Source: Egbenema bharatensis
GTDB taxonomy: Bacteria > Cyanobacteriota > Cyanobacteriia > Elainellales > Elainellaceae
Length of the DNA stretch: 64,000 bases
NCBI RefSeq assembly: GCF_048077055.1
Contig: NZ_CP182236.1
Coordinates: forward strand, 4,216,001 to 4,280,000
Direction: 5' to 3'
The position numbers and the translations under genes were made by a program. How positions within the stretch are numbered: position 1 is the stretch's first letter; each line of letters opens with the position of its first letter. Of this stretch, positions 9,627-17,436 are shown piece after piece. The notes under the pieces were generated by a model. The model saw nothing but the letters and a program-made list of their open reading frames with translations. It made no database searches and had not been told where the DNA came from.

Positions 9627-10825
9627 TGTGACTTCACCGAAGCTATTGTGCAATTGGTGAGAGCAGAAGTTACGCTAGGATTAACAACTTTTAATTTGCT
9701 GATTGTCCTGATGCTTCCCCCCCTATACGTGCGTCCCTTGAGTGAGACTGAGCAAACAGCCCTCGAACAGGGATTGCGATCTAAAAATGCCTTTACCCTA
9801 CGCCGTTGCCAAATTCTGCTTGCCAGTGCCCGAGGAACTCAAGCCAGAGAAATTGCTGCTGCGGTCGGTTGCAGTGTTCAGACTGTTCGCAATACCATAC
9901 GTGCCTTCCATCAGCAGGGATTAGCTTGTTTGCAAGCCCAATCGAGTCGCCCTAAAACGGTCAAACCCATCTTTGATCAGGACAAGCGTGCTCAGTTACA
10001 TCAGTTGCTGCATGCCAATCCTCGGCACTATGGCAAATCTCGTTCCACCTGGACGTTGGACTTGCTAGCAGAGGTGGCTCATGAGCAAGGTCTCACCGAG
10101 CATCAGGTGAGCCGTACCACGATTGAGGAAGCACTCAAAGCAATGGGGATTAGCTGGCGTCGAGCTAAAGCCTGGATTGTTTCTCCCGATGAGCAGTATG
10201 AGCTAAAAAAGCGGCAACGCGACCGCTTGATCCAGATGAGTGAGCAAAACCCAGATTGGGTGGTAGGATTTCTCGACGAGGTGTGGTGGAGTCGGCTGCG
10301 TGATCCAATGATGCACAGTTGGAGTGAGGAGGGTCAGCCATTGCAGTTGGTGGAGAAGACAGCTGACAAAGCTGAAACTGAGCCGAAGGCAATTGCTTGT
10401 TATGGCATTTACTTGAGAGCAGAGGCACAAATGTTATTGCGTTTTGTCGAGCAGCGCCCGGTCAGTGAGATCACCTGTCAATTTTTAGAGTGGGTCACGG
10501 CTCAAGTGAGCGAGATGGGAAAACGAGTCATGCCGTTGGTCTGGGACAATGCGAGCTGGCATGTCTCTAAACAAGTCCAGCAATGGATTAAACAACATAA
10601 TGCACAAGTCAAACAAACTGGAAAGGGAGTGCGATTGATCGTGTGTCAGTTACCAGTAAAGAGTCCCTGGTTGAATGCGATTGAACCGAAGTGGATACAT
10701 GCAAAACGAGCAATTGTAGAACCGCAACAGAAATTGAGTGTACAGGAATTAAAGACCAGAGTGTGTGGCTGGTTTGAATGTCCCTTGCTAGAACCCCTTG
10801 CAAAAAAGGTCTCCTGAAGTTGCAC
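9626..10825 (+). mobile_element. IS630-type insertion sequence, copy B (complete)
   Basis: The element is 1200 bases long with ends GTGTGACTTCACCGAAG and the complement of GTGCAACTTCAGG. It is flanked by TA (9624-9625 and 10826-10827). It lies immediately behind the truncated recombinase module and is the uninterrupted counterpart of copy A. Confidence 0.93.
9711..10817 (+). CDS. IS630-family transposase (intact)
   Basis: This is a DDE transposase that inserts at TA. The N-terminal half carries two helix-turn-helix segments (LRRCQILLASARGTQAREIA and the paired domain around residue 130). The catalytic half carries GFLDEVWW (first Asp), VLVWDNASWHVSK-type second Asp and LPVKSPWLNAIEPKW (final Asp/Glu region). 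I chose ATG 9711 (MLPPLYVRP); the frame stays open upstream to a GTG near 9648 within the element end, so a slightly longer product is possible. Confidence 0.9.
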   Translation: MLPPLYVRPLSETEQTALEQGLRSKNAFTLRRCQILLASARGTQAREIAAAVGCSVQTVRNTIRAFHQQGLACLQAQSSRPKTVKPIFDQDKRAQLHQLLHANPRHYGKSRSTWTLDLLAEVAHEQGLTEHQVSRTTIEEALKAMGISWRRAKAWIVSPDEQYELKKRQRDRLIQMSEQNPDWVVGFLDEVWWSRLRDPMMHSWSEEGQPLQLVEKTADKAETEPKAIACYGIYLRAEAQMLLRFVEQRPVSEITCQFLEWVTAQVSEMGKRVMPLVWDNASWHVSKQVQQWIKQHNAQVKQTGKGVRLIVCQLPVKSPWLNAIEPKWIHAKRAIVEPQQKLSVQELKTRVCGWFECPLLEPLAKKVS

Positions 10826-10872
10826 TAGGAATCTTTAGATTTGCCATTCGCATACGTGGAAAATTAGGTTGA

Positions 10873-11060
10873 TCCAGTATAGAGCCGAAACGAATCATTG
10901 GTTATTCAAGAGTTTCTTCAAGAGAACAAGTGCTTAATTCTTGCGAACCAGAATGGCAAGTTGATTCTCTACAGACTGATGCAAAGAAAACTGATTCCTT
11001 GCTTGGCTGCGACGTGAGTACAAAAACAATCACTCCAATTTTTAAGCACGAAAGGGCGTG
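10873..11060 (+). pseudogene. Second XisF-like recombinase fragment, no start codon
   Basis: A short open stretch reads RIIGYSRVSSREQVLNS, clearly the same N-terminal motif as RIIGYARVSTREQAIDS in the full gene at 11095. It then diverges and stops at a TGA after HERA. No ATG or ribosome site precedes it. With the modules at 9255 and 11095 this makes three tandem copies of the resolvase N-terminus in 2 kb, in different states of decay. Confidence 0.65.
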
Positions 11061-11094
11061 ATGAATAGAGAAGAACGTACAAGGTTTATCAAGT

Positions 11095-12654
11095 ATGAAG
11101 CTAAACAGAATTATTGGTTACGCAAGAGTCTCTACAAGAGAGCAGGCGATCGACTCTCGCGCATTGGAACAACAAATTGATCGCCTGAAAGCTGCTGGAG
11201 CTACTGACATTTTGTACGATGTTGACTCTGGCACAAAAGACAATCGCCCTAATTTCCAAAAGTTGAAGGGCATGATTGAACGGGTAGAGATCGACGAAGT
11301 AATTGTCACTCGAATCGATCGCCCTACCCGATCTCTCATCACATTGCGAGACTTCATCCGACATTTTGAAGGATCTGGGGTTAACTTTCGGATTCTTGAT
11401 CAGCAAATTGACCTCAGCACTGCTCAAGGTAAGCTCATGGTCAATATTCTCGGCTCTCTAGCTGAGTGGGAAGTTGATCTGTTGTCTGAACGGGTTCGAC
11501 ATGGTAAAGAGCACAGTCGTAAGAATTTAGAAGCTCCCCAATCTTACCCGTGGGGATACTTACCCGTGGATCACAAGTTTAAGCTTGATCAGACCCCTTT
11601 CCTTTGCCTGTTAAGCGATCGCCCTGATAACTATCAACAACTTTCTGCTGAAGAAGATATCTCTCAGTTACCCAGCATTACTGTTGCTGACCTTGCGAAA
11701 GACTGTATTTTGATCTTCTTTGAGCAGAAAGGAGTCACCAGGGCGTTGAAGGCGATCTTTGCTAAATACGGCATTGCTAAAACACAGGCGAAACGCAACA
11801 GCTTTGATCGCATATTTCACTGGACAACGAGGGGGTTTGCCTTATGGTTGACCAATCCGGTTCTGGCAGGTCATACCGCTTACTGCAAGGATGACCGGGC
11901 TAACAAGAAAACGACGCTGAAAGATCCAAAAGATTGGCGAATGGCGTACAACACTCATCCTGATGAGCGGTTGGTCACGGATGAGGAGCAGGCGGAAATC
12001 AAGCAGATTATTGCCTCGAACATGAGAATGGGAAGCGGAGCATTTGGCGTTACCTCTCCCACAACAACACAGTCCGAAACTTACCGAAAATACGCCTATC
12101 AATCCGGGCTGGTTTACTGTGCTGAATGTGGTTCTCGATGTACTACTAAAGCGAGTACCAACGCTGGAGAGCTAGCGTACTATGGCTGCCGTTACGCCAA
12201 GATGGGGTGTGGGAATCATCGAGGCATTAGAAAGCAGAAAATTGAGCAGGGGTTAATCAGAAATCTGGTTGAGCAGGCTCAGATTCTTACCCAACAAGGT
12301 ACGAAGATTGATCAGACTGAAGCGCAAACTCCACCTAAATCCCTTCGCTTGATCGAATTGGAGCAACAGCTAGAGGCTATCAGCCAGTTTCCTGGCTTTC
12401 GGATTGAGGTAGAGCAGTTGAAGGAGTCTCTATATCGCCAGATTGAGGAAGAGAAGAACCCCTTTGCTGCTGGTTCATTTGATGATCGCACCGTAGAAGA
12501 ACTGATTTGTGCTGGTAACAATCTAGCAATTTGGCAGCACCTATCGAACGATGACAAGGTTCAGATTTACCAGAAGCTAATCCGCAAAGTTTTCATTCGG
12601 AATGGTGAAGTTGAATCTGTTCTGTTTAACCTATCCAATTCAACCCCAAACTAA
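11095..12654 (+). CDS. xisF: XisF-like large serine recombinase
   Basis: The 519-residue protein has the organisation of cyanobacterial XisF, the recombinase that excises the fdxN element in Anabaena. A resolvase catalytic domain occupies residues 1-145 (GYARVSTREQ with the nucleophilic Ser, and the VTRIDRPTRSL motif). A recombinase domain follows (about 160-330, around NPVLAGHTAYCK), then a zinc ribbon (CAECGSRC, GCRYAKMGC, near 345-380) and a C-terminal coiled coil from about 420. Length agrees with the family. The XisH and XisI partners are not seen nearby. It may move a different element or act on this island; the inverted repeat at 9117 is a candidate site. Two decayed copies of its N-terminus lie directly upstream. 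Confidence 0.85.
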   Translation: MKLNRIIGYARVSTREQAIDSRALEQQIDRLKAAGATDILYDVDSGTKDNRPNFQKLKGMIERVEIDEVIVTRIDRPTRSLITLRDFIRHFEGSGVNFRILDQQIDLSTAQGKLMVNILGSLAEWEVDLLSERVRHGKEHSRKNLEAPQSYPWGYLPVDHKFKLDQTPFLCLLSDRPDNYQQLSAEEDISQLPSITVADLAKDCILIFFEQKGVTRALKAIFAKYGIAKTQAKRNSFDRIFHWTTRGFALWLTNPVLAGHTAYCKDDRANKKTTLKDPKDWRMAYNTHPDERLVTDEEQAEIKQIIASNMRMGSGAFGVTSPTTTQSETYRKYAYQSGLVYCAECGSRCTTKASTNAGELAYYGCRYAKMGCGNHRGIRKQKIEQGLIRNLVEQAQILTQQGTKIDQTEAQTPPKSLRLIELEQQLEAISQFPGFRIEVEQLKESLYRQIEEEKNPFAAGSFDDRTVEELICAGNNLAIWQHLSNDDKVQIYQKLIRKVFIRNGEVESVLFNLSNSTPN

Positions 12655-12859
12655 CAATCATGGACATCCGGGAAGTCTTCTCACTCTACAAATTGCGGCA
12701 TGAAATTGCAACGCAAGCTGTATTGAAAATATGGCAGCCAGAACCACCAGAGCCAATGCAGTGCCCTCGCTGTAAATGCCAGCAATTTTCAACCCGTCGA
12801 GTTGTTCGGGGAGTTCAGTATTATCGCTGTCACCAGTGTAATTACAGCGGATTCGGGGT

Positions 12860-13806
12860 TTATGAGGTACAGTAGCAGCAATGTGTAAACCAATTTTTGA
12901 GGTGTTCAGGATTCATTAACTCAAGTGCTATTCCGATTAAACCATCCACACCAGATGCAGTAGTTGGAGAAAATAGTCTCAGGAATGCTTTCAATTGTGA
13001 CCACCAATGCTCAATGGGATTAAATTCAGGAGAATAGGGCGACAAATACAAAACACTGGCACCTACTGATTCAATTAAAGGCTCGATTGCTTCAACTTTA
13101 TGAGCAGGCAAATTATCCATCACCACTACTGCACCCTCCCATAACTGCGGCAGCAGGAAATGCTCGATAAAAACTTTGAAGGCATCGCCATTGACTGAAC
13201 CATCTAGTGTCATGAGAGCCAACACCTGCTTGCAACTGATGCCCCCAATCACACTCACCTTTTCACCTCGATAGTAGGGCTTAAAGTCATACGCTCTATC
13301 GCCTCGATTGCTTCTAGCATGGGTACGGGTCAACCCGAGTAGAACTCCCATCTCGTCTAGAAACACCAGGTTCTCTACCTCGATGGGTTTGACCTTCTCC
13401 CAATACTCTACTCTCAGCTTTTGCACCCGCTCTGTGTTCGCTTGAGTGCTGCGTAAGGTCTTTTTTTTCGCGTGAGTTGTTGTTTTTGCAAGGCACAGCA
13501 CATGACACTGCGACAGACCCAAACGTTGTATTGCTCTCCAAAATACTCGCAATATTCTGCTAAAGTTGCGTCAGGATGGCTTTGTACCATTGCAGTTAAT
13601 TCGCTACCGTACTCATCTAACTGTCCCTTCATTGTTCCACCTTGCTTCTTGGGTGCCAAGTGTCCCTGAGTTTTCTTAAGGAGGAGCAGCTTTTGGACAT
13701 AGCTTTTCGCAACGCCAAACTGAGTGGCTACTTTTCTAATTGAAGTATCGCCTCTCTCATAAGCATTAACTATTTTTTCTCTCAAATCAACGGAGTAGGC
13801 TTTCAT
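12860..13806 (-). CDS. IS630-family transposase in two overlapping frames
   Basis: The first frame (13806-13414) begins MKAYSVDLREKIVNAYERGD and carries the helix-turn-helix. The second (about 13500-12860) carries the DDE part: LVFLDEMGV, VVVMDNLPAHK and YSPEFNPIEHWW. The overlap contains a run of eight A (minus strand, near 13463-13470) reading CGA-AAA-AAA-AGA in frame one. A -1 slip there fuses the two into a normal-length transposase, so programmed frameshifting is more likely than damage. The stop codon of the second frame (12860-12862) uses the TA target duplication plus the next host base. Confidence 0.82.
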
Positions 13807-13848
13807 CGGGATTCTTGATACCTCTAATCTCCTTTTAAGTGTACCTCA
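12863..13848 (-). mobile_element. Short IS630-type insertion sequence (986 bp)
   Basis: The ends TGAGGTAC and GTACCTCA are inverse complements and are flanked by TA (12861-12862, 13849-13850). It interrupts the zinc-ribbon gene. It is unrelated in sequence to the 1200-bp IS630 copies. Confidence 0.88.
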
Positions 13849-14402
13849 TATACCTCGAAAGTGCTGTATCACTTCAAGGAGCCGCTTGCAGTTGACTGCA
13901 ACTGCCCTATGCCTGGTAGTCAACCTAAATGCCAGACTTGCCCCAGTTACAACGCATTCATGGTACAACTCACGAAGCAATTGGATGCCCTGAAGGGACT
14001 AGATCTAGAGGAGCTACAATCTCTCCTGGCAAACGGGAGTTCGATATTTCTTGGATAAATCTGGCGGTGTAATTAAGTTTGGAGAGGGCGATCGCTTTTG
14101 GTGTTGCGGCATTAGGGGCGATCGCCTCTCTCACATTTTCCTTCCTGCTAAAAGCAATCTTCGGGAACGGCAAAAACTACGCCTAGTTCGCTCCCAATCA
14201 GGTTAGTTTGAGCTTCAAGTTTGACGTGGACGACCTTCATGGGTACGTCACCATCAGGATTACGCACAGTGATGCTAGTGCCCATTGGGGGCAAATTAGG
14301 GAGAGTGAGGATTGATTGATCCAACCCACAGTAGGATCGAACATCCCGCTTATACTCTTCAACCCCTTGTTCTGCCTGTTCAAGCACCCAGCAGGGAATT
14401 AG

Positions 14403-15157
14403 GGCGTTGCATAATTGAAAGATGATTTAGGGTAATCTGCAATGCAATGTCCAGAGTGTGGGGCTACTCATATCCGTAAAAACGGTAAGAGGAAAGGTAA
14501 GCAAAATCACATTTGTGTCGCTTGTGGTCGTCAGTTCATTGATACCTACGACCCGCATCGAGGGTACTCAGACGAGTTCAGACGCGAATGCATCAAGATG
14601 TATCTCAACGGCTCTGGGTTTCGAGCGATCGAACGGGTCAAAGGAGTACACCATACCACGGTCATTACCTGGGTGCAGCAGGTCGCAATGCGCCTGCCGG
14701 ACGCCTATGCACCGGAAACGCCCCCCGAAGTTGGAGAACTCGACGAATTGGAAACCTTTGTCGGCTCAAAAAAAACAAGATTTGGCTATGGACAGCCGTT
14801 GACCACTTCAAAAAGGGAATTTTAGGCTGGGTTCTGGGTGACCATAGTGCTGAAACCTTTGTCCCACTCTGGCAGACTGTGGCGGACTGGAACTGCTATT
14901 TCTACGTCACTGATGGGTGGTCGGTGTATCCCGGCTTCATTCCCGATGGCGATCAGATTGTCAGCAAAACGTATATGACTCGAGTTGAAAGTGAGAACAC
15001 TCGCTTGCGGCACTATCTGGCTCGACTGCATCGCAAAACGCTGTGCTACTCCAAAGCCGTAGAAATGCTGGCTCACTCTATTCGGTTGTTACTTCACTAC
15101 CTCAGGTTTGACGATGTTCCAGTTCCTCCGAGGTTCATCTCTTGATTCAGCAACGCC
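14403..15157 (+). mobile_element. IS1-type insertion sequence, copy A
   Basis: The element is 755 bases long with ends beginning GGCGTTGC in inverted orientation. The 8-bp direct repeat GGAATTAG flanks it (14395-14402, 15158-15165). It is almost identical to the copy at 22072-22826; I noted one base difference in the transposase (Met versus Thr codon in QVAxRLPDAY). Confidence 0.93.
14442..15145 (+). CDS. IS1-family transposase InsA/InsB, joined by frameshifting
   Basis: Frame one (14442-14825) has the zinc finger CPECGATHI...CVACGRQF and a helix-turn-helix, typical of InsA. Frame two (InsB part, to 15145) has LGWVLGDHSAETF, FYVTDGWSVYPGF and the RVESENTRLRHYLARLHRKT block with the DDE residues. 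The frames meet at a run of eight A followed by C (near 14769), the same kind of slippery tract that drives the -1 frameshift in classical IS1. The fused transposase is therefore expected to be functional. Confidence 0.88.
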
Positions 15158-15259
15158 GGAATTAGAACACGAAGATAAACTGGAATCATATTTTCCTCTT
15201 GCGAATTAATTAACTTAGATGGTGATACGGGTACGGTTGCTCAAATTTTATTGGCTGTG

Positions 15260-15328
15260 GGTACGTGAAGTATTATACAGTACGTACCATTATCAGATTC
15301 ATGCCGCTATTAGCGTTAATGACGTACC
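15260..15328. promoter_or_regulatory. ACGTACC repeats between divergent genes
   Basis: GGTACGT (15260-15266) and ACGTACC (15282-15288) form an inverted pair, and a third ACGTACC lies at 15322-15328, just before the ATG at 15341. A further GGGTACGG is near 15229. The repeats lie between the minus-strand gene starting at 15189 and the plus-strand ribbon-helix-helix-like gene. Small repressors of that type often bind several short repeats in their own promoter, so these may be operators. This is inferred from position only. Confidence 0.45.
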
Positions 15329-15404
15329 TCTGGGGGTAAGATGACTACGTGGAGTAAGCGATCGTTGCGTCCTGTGCCAACTCGAAAGAAAAAATACACA
15401 ACCT

Positions 15405-16642
15405 CAGTAGATCGCAAATTCTCTAGGAAAGGGGTAGGGTCAGGCTAAACGCATTAAAACAAAGCCATGACGATCTACCCAAGTTCATTATCGCCTGCTC
15501 CAGCTTTGACGGATGAAGCGACGTTGGAGGTAGCCCTCGACTGCCTATTGGAACACTTATCCCTGGACATGCAAGGTGGATACACACTCCAAGATCTGTT
15601 TGAGATTTTGCTACGGGCCGCCAGTCGCAGCGATAGCATTGAACACACAACACAACGATTGGAGGGCGTACCCAGTGGCAATGGCATTCGCTATCATCTC
15701 GATAAGTTAGACGATATCACAACTCTGGAATCTCAACTCAATGCCGCTCTGCAAAGCCGCATCCCCCCAAAAATTCGTAAGGGCAAGCATCGTATTGCCA
15801 TTGACCTCCATCTGATTCCCTATTACGGCAGTGTGAACGTCGCCACTGAGCCTTACATCTACCGCTCTCAAGCTAAGGCAGGCACGACTTCGTTCTTTGC
15901 CTATGCCACCGTCTATGTGATTTGTCGTAACAAACGGGTTACTTTGGGTATTCATGCCGTGCATCGGCATGAAACATTGGTTGCAACCATCACTTATTTA
16001 TTAGCCATGCTGACTCCCTTACGAGTCCGCGTCAAACGGCTTTATCTTGACCGTGGGTTCTATAGTGTACCAGTCATTCGTTGGCTCAAAGCTCTCAATA
16101 TTCCGTTTCTCATGCCTGCGGTAATTCGAGGCAAACGTGGAGGTACTCGCCAGTTGTTGATTGGGCGCAAAAGTTATGCCACCCGTTATACCCTCAACAG
16201 CCCTCAATATGGTTCAGTTACCTGTCAGATGCGGGTGATTTGCAGCTATTACAAAGGGTTCAAAGGGAAACATGGTATCCAATACACCCTATACGTGCTG
16301 CATCGTGTGAGGGTTGCTTTGGAGCAGATGCATCAGCATTACAAAGACCGTTTCGGTATCGAGACCAGCTACAGGATGAAAAATGGGTGCCGTATCCGCA
16401 CCACGAGCAAGAATCCAGTCACCCGTTTGCTGTTTGTGGCTCTGGCGTTTATTTTGGTCAATCTCTGGGTGTATTTGCTCTGGTTCTTTGTGAGCCGTAC
16501 TCAACGAGGAGGACGGGTCGTTTACCGAGAACTCTTTAGTCTCAAGACCATGTTGGAGTTTCTCTCTCAGGCTGTCGAGCGACATTTCCCAGTCATCACA
16601 GCCATCTATTTACCCTCTCTAGAATGAATTTGCGATCTACTG
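15405..16642 (+). mobile_element. ISH3-type insertion sequence, copy B
   Basis: The element is 1238 bases with the same inverted repeats as copy A (5848-7085). It is flanked by the 5-bp direct repeat AACCT (15400-15404, 16643-16647). Confidence 0.93.
15467..16627 (+). CDS. ISH3-family (IS4-like DDE) transposase, copy B
   Basis: The 386-residue product is identical to that of the copy at 5910, including the DLHLIPYYG, LYLDRGFYS and YKDRFGIETSYR catalytic signatures. The identity between copies shows recent transposition, and both frames are open. Confidence 0.9.
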   Translation: MTIYPSSLSPAPALTDEATLEVALDCLLEHLSLDMQGGYTLQDLFEILLRAASRSDSIEHTTQRLEGVPSGNGIRYHLDKLDDITTLESQLNAALQSRIPPKIRKGKHRIAIDLHLIPYYGSVNVATEPYIYRSQAKAGTTSFFAYATVYVICRNKRVTLGIHAVHRHETLVATITYLLAMLTPLRVRVKRLYLDRGFYSVPVIRWLKALNIPFLMPAVIRGKRGGTRQLLIGRKSYATRYTLNSPQYGSVTCQMRVICSYYKGFKGKHGIQYTLYVLHRVRVALEQMHQHYKDRFGIETSYRMKNGCRIRTTSKNPVTRLLFVALAFILVNLWVYLLWFFVSRTQRGGRVVYRELFSLKTMLEFLSQAVERHFPVITAIYLPSLE

Positions 16643-16974
16643 AACCTACATCATTCCGGCTTTGGCAGAGAAGATTAGTCAGTTGGCCAAGGCTGAGAGG
16701 CGGACAGACTCTCAGATGATCGCTAATTTGGTTGAGGATGGGTTAATTGCTCGTGGTTTAGTGACCCGTGAGGAGATAGAGCGATTAACTGAGGAATTCA
16801 AACAGGGAGATGAGGAGGACTGATCCTGGGGTGGATAGATGGATTCGTATGGCAATCTTTAATCCTTACCCTTGAATTTGGTGATGATTTACAAATATTC
16901 CTTGGTTCCACAGGTCAAAAGGGCGAACTAAAATAGAGTCAACAAATAATAAAAACCTTTTAATCTGAACAATT

Positions 16975-17409
16975 ATGGAACTGACGACGCTAACCGCAGG
17001 GGCGATCGCCACTCTCGCTTTTCAGAAGTTCCTGGATGCAGGAGCAGGCAAGTTGGCTGAGAAGTTTACCGAGGCTGCGATCGTCAAGATGGATGACCTT
17101 CGTAAGCAGATTTGGGCAAAGCTCCGAGGTAGACCGCGCGTGGAAGAGGTGAAGGCGATCGTCGAACAAAAATCTCAGATAACGCAGGAGCAGGTCAATC
17201 AGCTTGCAGCATATTTACAAGTGGCGATGGATGATGACCCTCAGTTTGCCAGGGAGATTCAGATGATTGCCCACGAAATTACGTTAATGCAGGTTGAAGA
17301 CAACAGCAATATGACACAGATCAACTATGGGGGAACGAACTACCAGACGAGAACGGGTGCTGTCAATACCAATTTCTTTGGTGGCAGCCACTATCACGGT
17401 CAGAAATAG
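16975..17409 (+). CDS. Small helical protein with a C-terminal Asn/Gln/Gly-rich motif; candidate effector of the neighbouring STAND NTPase
   Basis: The 144-residue protein has a helical N-terminal domain (1-108), starting MELTTLTAGAIATLAFQKFL, with a small hydrophobic segment and an amphipathic region. It ends in a low-complexity tail from residue 113: MTQINYGGTNYQ, G, NTNFFGG and a His-rich end. The same motif opens the next protein (MSQINYDGTNYQ...NTN), with 15 of 23 positions identical, while the codons have drifted at many synonymous sites. Bacterial NLR-like proteins and their helical effectors are known to carry matching amyloid-type signalling motifs, at the effector C-terminus and the receptor N-terminus, and this pair has that layout. 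It starts 27 bases before the STAND gene in an obvious operon. The effector activity (perhaps membrane damage) is inferred, not shown. Confidence 0.7.
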   Translation: MELTTLTAGAIATLAFQKFLDAGAGKLAEKFTEAAIVKMDDLRKQIWAKLRGRPRVEEVKAIVEQKSQITQEQVNQLAAYLQVAMDDDPQFAREIQMIAHEITLMQVEDNSNMTQINYGGTNYQTRTGAVNTNFFGGSHYHGQK

Positions 17410-17436
17410 TCGTCAAATTAGCTCTTACTAGCTCCT

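Larger units (their letters stand above)
12660..14058 (+). pseudogene. Zinc-ribbon protein gene, split by a short IS630-type element
   Basis: The gene begins six bases after the stop of the XisF-like gene, so the two were probably co-transcribed. The first part has a clear zinc ribbon: CPRCKCQQF and YRCHQCNYSGFG. Removing the IS at 12863-13848 and one TA joins codon TA-T in frame to 13851, giving a 136-residue protein. Its second half holds another Cys cluster (DCNCPMPGSQ, CQTCPSYN) and ends SIFLG. The split adds an artificial end, EVQ. A DNA- or RNA-binding accessory role to the recombinase is suggested only by position. Confidence 0.7.
14148..15189 (-). pseudogene. Conserved-looking 92-residue protein gene, split by an IS1-type element
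   Basis: Read on the minus strand, ATG 15189 (preceded by AAGAGGAA) gives MIPVYLRVLIPC and then runs into the IS1-type element at 15157. After removing the element and one 8-bp duplication the frame continues WVLEQAEQGVEEYKRDVRSY and ends PEDCF at 14148, for 92 residues. I recognise no family. The sequence is mixed alpha/beta with a Pro/Gly-rich centre. It faces away from the ribbon-helix-helix-like gene at 15341, and the two share a regulatory region with repeated ACGTACC words. Confidence 0.65.
15341..16823 (+). pseudogene. Small ribbon-helix-helix-like protein gene, split by an ISH3-type element
   Basis: The first 64 bases encode MTTWSKRSLRPVPTRKKKYT. Deleting the ISH3 element and one 5-bp repeat joins them in frame to 16648, giving a 79-residue protein that continues TYIIPALAEKISQLAKAER and ends KQGDEED. 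A basic N-terminus, a short strand (TYIIPALA) and two helices (RRTDSQMIANLVEDGLIARG) fit a CopG/ribbon-helix-helix DNA-binding protein. It is probably a repressor of the divergent promoter. As it stands it is broken. Confidence 0.65.

Noticed and set aside
9255..12654. Complete fdxN-type element with xisH and xisI
   Set aside because: Only the XisF-like recombinase is present; no XisH or XisI homologue was found.
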